Of a stretch of 64,000 bases of DNA, positions 26,269 through 36,384 are shown piece by piece; positions within the stretch are counted from its first letter, which is position 1; each line of letters starts with the position of its first letter. A program made the position numbers and the translations under genes. The notes beneath the pieces were generated by a model that worked only from the letters and a program-made list of their open reading frames with translations, had not been told where the DNA came from and did not search any database. The stretch is from Roseivirga sp. E12 (GTDB lineage: Bacteria > Bacteroidota > Bacteroidia > Cytophagales > Cyclobacteriaceae): contig NZ_JAGFMD010000007.1 in the NCBI RefSeq assembly GCF_017592825.1, positions 124,001-188,000 of the forward strand, in the 5' to 3' direction.

Positions 26269-27636
26269 ATGAAAAGAATAAGCTATGCAATTTTAATTTT
26301 GCTAGTGCTTCAATCCTGTGCTCAGGAGAATGAATCCCAACCCAACATTATCGTAATCTTTGCTGACGATGCAGGCTATGCAGACTTTAGCCTCAATGGT
26401 AACAAACAGATTCAAACACCAAATATTGATGCCATAGCAACCAATGGCGTAAAGTTCATGAATGCTTATGTAAGTGGCCCAGTTTGTAGCCCATCAAGGG
26501 CAGGTTTATTAACTGGAAGGTACCAGCAACGTTTTGGCCATGAGTATAATATTGGAGGAAACTTCACAAATACAGACCCCGATTCCATTGGCTTGGCAGT
26601 TGGCGAAAAAACCATAGCCGATTATTTAAAGAATGATGGCTATCGTACCGCCCTAATTGGAAAATGGCATTTAGGAGAGAAGCCCCAGTTCCATCCAAAT
26701 CAAAGAGGTTTCGATGAGTTCTTTGGAATGCTCAAAGGAAGTAGTGCATATACATCTGGAAAGGCTAAAAATATTGAAAGGAATGGAGTGCCAGTGGAGG
26801 CAATGAGCCTGCCCTATCTAACTGATGCCTTTGGAGACGAGGCGGTGAACTTTATTGAAAGCAAAGGAGAAAAACCATTCTTCCTCTTTTTGTCATTCAA
26901 TGCACCTCACACACCAATGCACGCTAGAGATGATTACTTGGCGGAGGCGCGAGGGCAATTTGAAACGGAATCTCGGGCTATCAATGCTGCTATGACAAGG
27001 TCTTTGGATGAAAATGTTGGTAAAGTAATGCAAGCACTTCGAGAACAAGGCCTAGAAGAAAATACACTTGTCATATTTACAAATGACAACGGTGGAGCAA
27101 TGCCTTATAATGCCTCTGACAACTCTCCTTTTTCTGGCACAAAAGGCACTTTTTTGGAAGGAGGTATTCACATACCCTTTGTGGCACAATGGCCGGGTAA
27201 AATAGAAAAAGGATCGAGCTATAACGCACCCATTATCACATTGGATATTCTGCCCACCGTACTTTCTGCAGCGGGCGGTCAGGTCCCCAATAATTTAGAC
27301 GGGGTAGATTTTATGCCATACCTTGGACAGTCGAGTAATGTGCCTCATGAAGAACTGTTTTGGAGGCTGGGACATCATGGAGCAGTGCGAAAAGGAGACT
27401 GGAAATTAATATGGTTTGATGATATGCCTCCCCGTTTACACAATTTGTCGAGTGATATAGCAGAGCAAATTGACTTAAGTAGGGAAGAACCTGAACTTAC
27501 CCAAGCCATGCTGGAATCATACCATCAATGGGAGTCTGAATTGATCAGGCCTGTTTGGCGAACTGATACCATATGGAAAGCACATTCCAGAAAGCGCTAT
27601 GATCAGTCATTTGTCAACTCTCTTAGTAGAAACTAA
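26269..27636 (+). CDS. S1 family sulfatase lipoprotein (CSPSR)
   Basis: A 455-residue sulfatase with lipobox (VLQSC, Cys17) and the motif CSPSR at Cys73 followed by AGLLTG. Metal-binding Asp residues are in IFADDAGYAD and FTNDNGG, and GKWHLGEK is the catalytic Lys/His strand. The general shape is that of compact S1 arylsulfatase-like enzymes. It should desulfate exported sugars after formylglycine formation. It follows the DUF1761 terminator and therefore probably starts a new transcript; an imperfect AT-rich leader is visible but no clear promoter. Confidence 0.92.
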   Translation: MKRISYAILILLVLQSCAQENESQPNIIVIFADDAGYADFSLNGNKQIQTPNIDAIATNGVKFMNAYVSGPVCSPSRAGLLTGRYQQRFGHEYNIGGNFTNTDPDSIGLAVGEKTIADYLKNDGYRTALIGKWHLGEKPQFHPNQRGFDEFFGMLKGSSAYTSGKAKNIERNGVPVEAMSLPYLTDAFGDEAVNFIESKGEKPFFLFLSFNAPHTPMHARDDYLAEARGQFETESRAINAAMTRSLDENVGKVMQALREQGLEENTLVIFTNDNGGAMPYNASDNSPFSGTKGTFLEGGIHIPFVAQWPGKIEKGSSYNAPIITLDILPTVLSAAGGQVPNNLDGVDFMPYLGQSSNVPHEELFWRLGHHGAVRKGDWKLIWFDDMPPRLHNLSSDIAEQIDLSREEPELTQAMLESYHQWESELIRPVWRTDTIWKAHSRKRYDQSFVNSLSRN

Positions 27637-27696
27637 ATGATTACGTGTCAATTAATTATAGTAAATTATTACCCAGTTATTCAACCTTAATCTAGC

Positions 27697-29241
27697 ATGA
27701 AGAGAGTTTCCATTTTCCTATTACTAACATTCATCTTTGTTAGCTGTTCGGACACTGAAAAAACGGCTGAAAAGCCCAATATTATCTATATAATGGCCGA
27801 TGACCTAGGTTATGGTGAACTAGGTATTTACGGACAGACCAAGATTCAAACGCCTAACATAGATGCCCTTGCCAGATCTGGAATGATGTTTACCCAGCAT
27901 TATTCAGGAGCGCCAGTTTGTGCCCCTGCACGCTACATGCTAATGACTGGAAAACACCCTGGTAATGCACACATTAGAGGGAACGATGAATGGGCATCTC
28001 GCGGTGAAGTTTGGAATTACGAGAAAGCAGTTAACGACCCAAACTTGGAAGGGCAACGACCCATTCCAAATGGCACAATGACTGTAGGTAACGTACTACA
28101 AAATGCAGGCTATAAGACAGGTGTTGTTGGTAAATGGGGCCTAGGAGCTCCACTCACTGAAGGAATACCCAATAATAGAGGGTTTGACTTTTTCTATGGG
28201 TACAACTGTCAGCGTCAGGCACATCAATTGTATCCACGGCATCTTTGGAAAAATGAAGAGAAAGTTTGGACCCAAAATGAACTGGTAGCACCAAGACAAA
28301 AGCTAGAAGAAGGTGCTGACCCTATGGACCCAGCCAGTTATGACAAGTTCAATAAGCAACCCGATTACGCACCAGCCCTCATGCAAATAGAAGCCCTCAA
28401 CTTCATAGAAGAAAACCAAAACGATCCATTCTTTCTCTATTACGCCACTCCAATTCCTCATTTACCCATTCAAGTGCCACAAGAATATACCGATCGGTAT
28501 ATAGAGCTCTGGGGCGAAGAAGAACCATATATTGGTAACAGAGGATATTTCCCACATAGATATCCGAAAGCAGCCTATGCCGGCATGATTACCTATTTGG
28601 ACGATCAGGTAGGAGAGCTGATCGCTAAACTCAAAGAACTTGGACTGTATGAGAATACGCTCATCATTTTTACGAGCGATAATGGCCCGACCTATACAGG
28701 CGGGGTGGATGCACCTTACTTTAACAGTGCCGGACCTTTTGAAACGGCCTATGGACGTACTAAAGGGTTTACGTATGAAGGAGGTATTCGCGTACCGATG
28801 ATTGCCGCGTGGCCTGGTAAAATAGAAGCAGGTTCTAAAACAGATCACATCTCAGTTTTCTGGGACTTTATGGCGACTGCTGGCGAAATAGCAAAGACTG
28901 AAATTCCAGACAATACGGATGGAGTCAGCTATTTACCGACTCTACTAAACCAAGGAAAGCAGCAAGACAGGGAATACCTCTATTGGGAATTCCCTGAATA
29001 TCAAGGTCAACAAGCTGTGAGAATGGGCGATTGGAAAGGCATTCGTAAAGAGATTAAGAAAGGCAATATGACCCTAGAGCTCTATAACCTCAAAGACGAT
29101 CCAGCAGAACAAAACGACATTGCCTCGGCTCATCCAGACATCATTAAAAAGATGGAAGATATCATGGTAAAGGAGCACACCTCTGCAACCCTTGATCGAT
29201 TTAAAATGACCCAACTGGGGGATGTAATGACCGGTAATTGA
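27697..29241 (+). CDS. S1 family sulfatase lipoprotein (CAPAR)
   Basis: The 514-residue protein has lipobox (IFVSC, Cys17), an acidic linker SDTEK that may favour surface display, and the motif CAPAR at Cys75 followed by YMLMTG. The GKHPGNAHIRGN loop just after it, MADDLGYGELG, GKWGLG and FTSDNGPTYTG complete the active site. The unusual Gly for His in GKWGLG (most have GKWHLG) may mark a particular S1 subfamily. It is an exported sugar sulfatase; the sulfate position is not known. The sialidase gene begins two bases after its stop codon. Confidence 0.92.
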   Translation: MKRVSIFLLLTFIFVSCSDTEKTAEKPNIIYIMADDLGYGELGIYGQTKIQTPNIDALARSGMMFTQHYSGAPVCAPARYMLMTGKHPGNAHIRGNDEWASRGEVWNYEKAVNDPNLEGQRPIPNGTMTVGNVLQNAGYKTGVVGKWGLGAPLTEGIPNNRGFDFFYGYNCQRQAHQLYPRHLWKNEEKVWTQNELVAPRQKLEEGADPMDPASYDKFNKQPDYAPALMQIEALNFIEENQNDPFFLYYATPIPHLPIQVPQEYTDRYIELWGEEEPYIGNRGYFPHRYPKAAYAGMITYLDDQVGELIAKLKELGLYENTLIIFTSDNGPTYTGGVDAPYFNSAGPFETAYGRTKGFTYEGGIRVPMIAAWPGKIEAGSKTDHISVFWDFMATAGEIAKTEIPDNTDGVSYLPTLLNQGKQQDREYLYWEFPEYQGQQAVRMGDWKGIRKEIKKGNMTLELYNLKDDPAEQNDIASAHPDIIKKMEDIMVKEHTSATLDRFKMTQLGDVMTGN

Positions 29242-29242
29242 T

Positions 29243-30406
29243 TTGTTAAAACTCTTCACCAAAGCAAAAATTATTAGAGACTCAATTCTACTTGGGCTAC
29301 TCCTTTTATTGTCCTGCTGCAAGGCTGCCCCTGACGAAAAATATCAAGCTGTTATAGTTCGAAATCATGGGGATAGTGAAGTAGATACCTATCGAATTCC
29401 TGGCTTGGTCACCTCCAAAAAAGGTACCCTGATTGCGGTGTACGACATGCGTAGAAATGGGGCAGTCGATCTACAGGAAGATGTAGACATCGGTATGAGC
29501 AGAAGTACCGATAAAGGAGATAGTTGGGAGCCAATGAAGGTAATTATGGATATGGGCGAATGGGGAGGCTTGCCAGAAAATCAAAATGGTATTGGAGATC
29601 CATCTGTTCTGGTAGATGAGCAAACAGGTACTATCTGGGTGGCAGCCGTCTGGGCGCATGGGCATCCGGGAGAAAGAAACTGGTGGGCATCAAAACCGGG
29701 CATGTCACCTAAAACTACCAGTCAGTTTATGCTTACCAAGAGTGAAGATGATGGCCTTACCTGGTCTCAGCCAATTAACATAACAAGCCAAGTAAAAGAG
29801 CCCAAGTGGCATTTATTATTGCAAGGTCCGGGTAAAGGCATTACCATGAGTAATGGCATGCTAGTTTTTCCTGCGCAGTTCAAAGACGAAAACGAAATGC
29901 CACACTCCACCATCATTTATAGCCAAGACAGAGGAGAAACATGGGAGATTGGGACAGGAGCAAAACCGAATACAACTGAATCTCAAGTGGTAGAGTTAGA
30001 AGACGGAAGCCTAATGCTCAACATGAGAGATAATCGCGGAGGGTCCAGATCTGTTTATACAACCCAAGATATGGGTAAAACGTGGACCGAACACCCCACC
30101 TCCAGGAGTGCGCTTGTAGAGCCCGTCTGTATGGCCAGCCTTATCAAACATAACTATAGAGGTAAAGAATATTTGCTCTTTTCCAACCCAAATTCAGTAG
30201 AGAAAAGAGAAAATATGACCATCAAGCTAAGCAGTGATATGGGAAGCACATGGCCTGAAGCACATCAACTCCTTTTAGACAAAGGCATTGGCCGTGGATA
30301 TTCCTGTATGACATCCATAAATGAAGAAACCATAGGTATTCTGTATGAAAGCAGTTTTGCCGATTTGGTTTTTCAGAAAGTCAGGATTTCGGATTTATTG
30401 AATTAA
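29243..30406 (+). CDS. nanH: GH33 exo-alpha-sialidase (NanH-like), lipoprotein
   Basis: The 387-residue protein has a lipobox-like signal (LLLSCC), the sialidase RIP motif in DTYRIPGLV and five Asp-boxes (STDKGDSW, SEDDGLTW, SQDRGETW, TQDMGKTW, SSDMGSTW). The stretches MLNMRDNRGGSR, EPVCMASLI and GILYESS closely match Bacteroides NanH as I recall it. It would cleave terminal sialic acids (or the related Kdn). The start is a TTG at 29243, because no ATG lies before the signal peptide; it follows the sulfatase stop by one base, which suggests coupling. No sialic acid catabolic genes are present in the window. Confidence 0.9.
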   Translation: MLKLFTKAKIIRDSILLGLLLLLSCCKAAPDEKYQAVIVRNHGDSEVDTYRIPGLVTSKKGTLIAVYDMRRNGAVDLQEDVDIGMSRSTDKGDSWEPMKVIMDMGEWGGLPENQNGIGDPSVLVDEQTGTIWVAAVWAHGHPGERNWWASKPGMSPKTTSQFMLTKSEDDGLTWSQPINITSQVKEPKWHLLLQGPGKGITMSNGMLVFPAQFKDENEMPHSTIIYSQDRGETWEIGTGAKPNTTESQVVELEDGSLMLNMRDNRGGSRSVYTTQDMGKTWTEHPTSRSALVEPVCMASLIKHNYRGKEYLLFSNPNSVEKRENMTIKLSSDMGSTWPEAHQLLLDKGIGRGYSCMTSINEETIGILYESSFADLVFQKVRISDLLN

Positions 30407-30409
30407 AAA

Positions 30410-33034
30410 ATGAGACTTAGAACCTATTTGAAGATTCTTATAGCAACAGCTGTTTTCATAACCGCTTCTTGTACTAATAAAGAACCGGCCGTATTTGAAT
30501 TTTCGAATGCAGATCGTACTTGGATTGGGCCCGATTTCTGGGCAAACCGGCTTCAAGACTGGAAATTGGAAGGTGGGCAATTGGTTTGCCTAAATGAAAC
30601 CAATCCAATGCGCACAGTTCATCTATTGACACACAATCTATCCGATAGACAAGGCAATGTTGACTTAGCAGTAGAGCTAAACATGGTTGACTTGGTAAAG
30701 GGAAAAGCCAGTGCAGGCATTCTAATTGGAGCAGGTGCTGGTCAAGATTACCGGCAGGCAGCCTTAATACATCATAGCTATGGTAAAAACGGAGGACTGT
30801 ATGTAGGTATTAGGAGTGACGGCCACCTTTTCCTTCGCGATTTTGAGACTGAAGACACTCACATAGCAGAGGTGACGCTCGTGTCAGAGGTTTTTGAAAG
30901 TAAAGTCAACTTGACAATACAAATTAACGAAGAAGGTAGGCTCACGGCAATCGCCAAATCGGAAAGTCAAGAACTTGGAAGACTTGAGAAAATTCCAATT
31001 AAAGCGGACCGATTGATAGGTAGTATTGCCCTCGTTTCTAACCCAGACCCCGAAACAAAGAAAGGTCGATTCTCATTTGACAACTGGAGCGTTTCCGGAG
31101 ATAAAATTGATTTTCATGAAGACCGAATTAATGGGCCAATCATAGGGACTCAGCATACACTTCATGATAATACCGTGAAACTAACAGCCCAACTGATGCC
31201 ACTAGCCATTACTAACAAGGGTAAAGCCTGGATGGAATTAAAACAGGGAAAAGACTGGAAGAGAATTCAGGAAACGGAAGTGATCAGACCAGGGTATACA
31301 GCCCACTTCAGATCTGAGAATTGGGATGATTCTGAAAATCAGATCTACAGGATTGGCTATCATCTAGAGGGTAAAGACTACTATTCGGAAGGTGTCATCA
31401 AAAAGAACCCGACTAACAAGGAAGAAGTTGTCGTTGCGGCCTTTACCGGAAATCATAATAACGTCAGGCCAAACCCAACCCGTTGGGGAGGGGTAGATAC
31501 GGGCAAATTCCCTTGGGATTGGGGACTGTGGTTTCCCCATACCGATCTGATAAATAATTTCATGCAGCACCAACCCGATGTTCTGTTCTTTAGTGGTGAC
31601 CAGGTATATGAAGGTGCCAGCCCCACCTGGGCCGATAGAAAAAATGGAGAACTCGACTATCTATACAAATGGTATCTCTGGTATTGGGCATTTGGAGAAT
31701 TAACCGCAGAAATTCCAACTATAACTATCCCAGACGATCATGATGTATACCACGGTAACATTTGGGGAGCTGGAGGAAGGCTCGCCAAACCAGGGGCTCT
31801 GGGAGGTACAGCACAAGATGGTGGCGGATATAGAATGCCTGCTGATTGGGTTAAAATGGTAGAACGAACTCAGACCAGTCACATGCCCGACTCCTTCGAC
31901 CCAACTCCTGTGGAACAAGGGATAGGGGTTTACTATACAGACTTTACCTACGGAGGGGTGAGTTTCGCTGTGCTAGAAGATCGAAAGTTTAAATCTGCCC
32001 CAAGAGCACTTCTTCCCAAAGCCAATGTTGGCAACGGATGGGCTAGAAATAAGGACTTTAATCCAAAAAAGAGCGCAGATGTTGATGGCGCGATATTGCT
32101 AGGAGAAAGACAATTAGACTTTTTAGAAAACTGGGCAGCCGACTGGTCAGAAAAAACCGAAATGAAAGCAGTACTCTCTCAAACCATTTTTGCTGATGTG
32201 GTCACTTTGCCTTCGACTGAGATTAATGACGCCAATTTTCCAGGATTAGAGATTTATGAAAAAGGAGATTATGCACCGGACGATGTGCCTGCTGCTGACA
32301 TGGATTCCAATGGTTGGCCACAAACAGGAAGGAACAAAGCAGTCAAGAAATTGAGAAAAGCCTTTGCCGTACATATTGCTGGAGATCAGCACCTGGGAAG
32401 CACGATCCAGTATGGTGTAGATGAATATAATGATGCTGGGTTTGCACTTTGCGTCCCTTCAATTGCTAATTTCTATCCTAGAAGATGGTTTCCAAAGGAA
32501 CCTGGAAGTAACCGAGTGGAAGGTTCACCTATATATACCGGAGATCACGAGGATGGATTTGGGAATAAAATGACAGTGCATGCAGTTTCTAATCCCTATA
32601 TCAGCAATAAACCCCCAGCTGAACTTCATGACAGAGCAGCAGGCTATGGCGTTGCACGGTTTAATAAAACGGCCAGGACCATCACATTTGAGAACTGGCC
32701 GCGCTGGGCCGACCCATCAAAAGGAGACAAACCATATGAAGGGTGGCCAGTAATTATTAACCAAGAAGATAACTATGGTCGCGAGGCACAAGGTCACCTA
32801 CCAGAAGTTCGAGTTTCAGGCATAGTTGATCCGGTGATTCAGGTCTATGACGAAACAGATCAGGAGATAATCTATACGCTGAGAATTAAAGGAAATAGAT
32901 TTGTGCCGAAGGTTTTTGAAACCACCCATAAGTACACTGTAACTATCAGTGATTATTCGGGAAGTGCGGTAGTGCAATCATTCCGAGGGTTGGATGTCCA
33001 GAATATCGAAACTCTCAAAGTGGACTTTAATTAG
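30410..33034 (+). CDS. PhoD-like metallophosphoesterase with N-terminal ConA-like domain, lipoprotein
   Basis: The 874-residue protein has a lipobox (ITASC, Cys21), a concanavalin-like beta-sandwich (about 30-235), a fibronectin-like PhoD N domain (to about 345) and a calcineurin-type metallophosphoesterase. Metal motifs are FFSGDQVYEG, IPDDHDVYHGN and IAGDQHLGS. The family includes PhoD phosphatase/phosphodiesterases, but here it lies in a sulfatase and glycosidase operon and has no Tat signal. It may remove phosphate, or possibly sulfate, from sugars; that is an inference. The N-terminal domain may bind glycan. It starts three bases after the sialidase stop. Confidence 0.85.
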   Translation: MRLRTYLKILIATAVFITASCTNKEPAVFEFSNADRTWIGPDFWANRLQDWKLEGGQLVCLNETNPMRTVHLLTHNLSDRQGNVDLAVELNMVDLVKGKASAGILIGAGAGQDYRQAALIHHSYGKNGGLYVGIRSDGHLFLRDFETEDTHIAEVTLVSEVFESKVNLTIQINEEGRLTAIAKSESQELGRLEKIPIKADRLIGSIALVSNPDPETKKGRFSFDNWSVSGDKIDFHEDRINGPIIGTQHTLHDNTVKLTAQLMPLAITNKGKAWMELKQGKDWKRIQETEVIRPGYTAHFRSENWDDSENQIYRIGYHLEGKDYYSEGVIKKNPTNKEEVVVAAFTGNHNNVRPNPTRWGGVDTGKFPWDWGLWFPHTDLINNFMQHQPDVLFFSGDQVYEGASPTWADRKNGELDYLYKWYLWYWAFGELTAEIPTITIPDDHDVYHGNIWGAGGRLAKPGALGGTAQDGGGYRMPADWVKMVERTQTSHMPDSFDPTPVEQGIGVYYTDFTYGGVSFAVLEDRKFKSAPRALLPKANVGNGWARNKDFNPKKSADVDGAILLGERQLDFLENWAADWSEKTEMKAVLSQTIFADVVTLPSTEINDANFPGLEIYEKGDYAPDDVPAADMDSNGWPQTGRNKAVKKLRKAFAVHIAGDQHLGSTIQYGVDEYNDAGFALCVPSIANFYPRRWFPKEPGSNRVEGSPIYTGDHEDGFGNKMTVHAVSNPYISNKPPAELHDRAAGYGVARFNKTARTITFENWPRWADPSKGDKPYEGWPVIINQEDNYGREAQGHLPEVRVSGIVDPVIQVYDETDQEIIYTLRIKGNRFVPKVFETTHKYTVTISDYSGSAVVQSFRGLDVQNIETLKVDFN

Positions 33035-33190
33035 AGATAAACAGATATTTTATTTACACTATTCTGTCCTGATTATTTGATTAAGGCAAATATAGTGTCT
33101 ATTGAGGCGAATGTCTTACTAGAATGTTTTGACCAATAGAAGTAGTTTTATTTCCATTGCTCAACCATTGAAATTTAGATAAGTCCGATC

Positions 33191-35566
33191 ATGAGAATAC
33201 GCTTATTTGTGCAGAGGATTTTTGCTTTTTCAATCATCTTTTTGGCCCTTTGTGGCTGTCAATCAGCCGAAGAATCTGGTAGCGGAATGGTGCTCTGGTA
33301 CAATTCACCAGCCACAGATTGGTCCACTGAAGCTTTGCCTATAGGCAATGGAAGGCTCGGAGCAATGGTTTTTGGAGACCCAGCACATGAAAGAATTCAG
33401 TTAAACGAGGATTCCATGTGGCCAGGAGGGCCAGATTGGGGTAACGCTCAGGGAAATCGAGCCGATCTTGAGAAGGTAAGAGCACTTTTGGTTGCAGGAA
33501 AGGCACATGAAGCCGATAAAGCCTGGGTTGGTCAATTCTCCCACAAAAGTATCATCAGGTCTCATCAGACTATGGGTGATTTGTTCCTAGATTTTGGCGA
33601 TAGGGAGATCAGTGAATATAGACGTCAGTTAGACCTAGATTCTTCACTCGTTACCGTGTCATACAATACCGGAGCAGGACGTTTTACGGAACGGATATTC
33701 GCCAGTTCTCCTCATAATGCCATGGTTTTGGAACTCGCTACCACTGATGCAACTGGAATTGATTTGAGTCTTCATTTGAGCAGGCCAGAAGACGATGGAA
33801 GGCCAACGGTAGTTGTAACTACACCATCGAACAACGAGATTTTAATGGAAGGTGAGGTAACTCAGTACAAAGGGAAACACTTTTCAAAAGCAGAGCCAAT
33901 AGATTATGGAGTAAAATTTCAAACCAGATTAAAAGTCAACAATGAGGGAGGAACAGTTTCCGCTTCAGAAGGAAGGTTGGCACTGAAAGGGGTTAAAAAA
34001 GCAACGATATACATTGTCGCAGCAACCTCCTATTATCACGATGATTTTAAAGCCAAGAATGAAGCTGACTTGCAAAGCGTTTCGAATGTGTCGTTTAATG
34101 AAATACTCAAGGCACATGTAGATGACTACCAAGAATTGTTTAAAAGAGTCGACTTGGATTTGGGAGGGCATGAGTTAGACAGCTTGCCCACCAACGTTAG
34201 GCTTGAGAGAATAAAAAGCGGTCAATCAGACCCCGACTTCGTTGCTAAGCAGTTTCAATTTGGCCGCTACCTGCTCATCTCAAGTTCCAGGCCAGGCACT
34301 AATGCGGCAAACCTGCAAGGTATTTGGAATGAGTACTTGCAAGCCCCCTGGAATGCAGATTATCATTTGAACATTAACCTACAAATGAACTATTGGCCTG
34401 CTGAAGTGACCAACCTCAGTGAGCTGCATGAACCCCTGTTCGACTTTACCGAAAGATTGATGGACAGAGGCAAAATCACTGCAAAAGAGCAATATGAAAT
34501 GCGAGGATTTGTAGCACATCAGGCTACTGATTTCTGGGCTCCAGCATGGATGCGAGCGGAGCAGCCATACTGGGGTGCATGGGTTGGTGGAGGTGGATGG
34601 CTAATGCAGCATTTTTGGGACCACTATCAGTTCACAAAGGACGAATCATTTTTGCGAAATCGGGCATATCCCGCCATCAAGGAATCGGCACTTTTCTACT
34701 TAGATTGGTTAATGAAAGACCCGCGTGATGGGAAATGGATTTCGGCACCTGCTACATCGCCAGAAAACTCCTACATAGCCGCAGATGGTAAATCTGCGGC
34801 TACTGTTTTAGGAACAGCGATAGACCAACAGATTATTGAAGAGGTGTTTACTAATGCCCTTGCGGCAGCAAGTATTTTGAATATTGAAGACGAGTTCGTT
34901 AAGGAGGTACGTGAGAAACTAGTAGATCTCCGCCCGGGTATTGTGATAGGTCCTGATGGTAGAATATTAGAGTGGGATAGGCCATATGATGAAGCAGAAA
35001 AAGGCCATAGACATATGTCTCATCTGTATGCCATTTATCCTGGTAATACAATTACCAGGGAAGGGACTCCCGATTGGTTTGATGCAGCTAAGAAGTCGAC
35101 CGAATACCGTCTGGCCAATGGCGGGGCAGGTACAGGATGGAGTCGTGCGTGGCTCATCAATCTTTCCGCGAGACTTCAGGATGCTGATGAAGTAGAAAAG
35201 CATGTGGATTTACACCTGCAAAAATCCATAGTCCCAAATCTATTTGATATGCACCCACCTTTTCAAATTGACGGAAATTTTGGGTTTACGGCAGGCATTG
35301 CTGAAGCACTGCTGCAGTCACACACTGACAATATTCACTTACTACCTGCATTGCCAAAGAACTGGCCATCAGGCAGCGTAAACGGGTTAAAGGCAAGAGG
35401 GAATCTGACCATAGATATCTATTGGAAAGATGGCCTTTTGGAAAAAATAAAAGTGCTGCCTAAGATATCTGGCAGCTATAAGTTCAAATACAAAAACAGT
35501 GTGAAAACAATTGACCTCAATGAGGATGAATCATATGTAATCACAAAAAAAGAGATTGAGGAATAA
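33191..35566 (+). CDS. GH95 alpha-L-fucosidase, lipoprotein
   Basis: The 791-residue protein has a lipobox (LCGC, Cys23) and a full GH95 layout: N-terminal beta-sandwich (PIGNGRLGAMVFG), (alpha/alpha)6 barrel and C-terminal sandwich. Asn394 and Asn396 in NINLQMNYWP, Glu525 in SPENSY and Asp694 in IDGNFGFTAG probably correspond to the catalytic Asn/Asn/Glu/Asp set of Bifidobacterium AfcA. The inverting enzyme removes alpha-1,2-linked L-fucose (some members take L-galactose). It follows a 156-base gap, the largest within the locus proper, so an internal promoter is possible. Confidence 0.93.
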   Translation: MRIRLFVQRIFAFSIIFLALCGCQSAEESGSGMVLWYNSPATDWSTEALPIGNGRLGAMVFGDPAHERIQLNEDSMWPGGPDWGNAQGNRADLEKVRALLVAGKAHEADKAWVGQFSHKSIIRSHQTMGDLFLDFGDREISEYRRQLDLDSSLVTVSYNTGAGRFTERIFASSPHNAMVLELATTDATGIDLSLHLSRPEDDGRPTVVVTTPSNNEILMEGEVTQYKGKHFSKAEPIDYGVKFQTRLKVNNEGGTVSASEGRLALKGVKKATIYIVAATSYYHDDFKAKNEADLQSVSNVSFNEILKAHVDDYQELFKRVDLDLGGHELDSLPTNVRLERIKSGQSDPDFVAKQFQFGRYLLISSSRPGTNAANLQGIWNEYLQAPWNADYHLNINLQMNYWPAEVTNLSELHEPLFDFTERLMDRGKITAKEQYEMRGFVAHQATDFWAPAWMRAEQPYWGAWVGGGGWLMQHFWDHYQFTKDESFLRNRAYPAIKESALFYLDWLMKDPRDGKWISAPATSPENSYIAADGKSAATVLGTAIDQQIIEEVFTNALAAASILNIEDEFVKEVREKLVDLRPGIVIGPDGRILEWDRPYDEAEKGHRHMSHLYAIYPGNTITREGTPDWFDAAKKSTEYRLANGGAGTGWSRAWLINLSARLQDADEVEKHVDLHLQKSIVPNLFDMHPPFQIDGNFGFTAGIAEALLQSHTDNIHLLPALPKNWPSGSVNGLKARGNLTIDIYWKDGLLEKIKVLPKISGSYKFKYKNSVKTIDLNEDESYVITKKEIEE

Positions 35567-35596
35567 ATGCTAATTTGAATAACAAAGATTGGCTAG

Positions 35597-36376
<780 letters not shown>

Positions 36377-36384
36377 CCTGAAAC

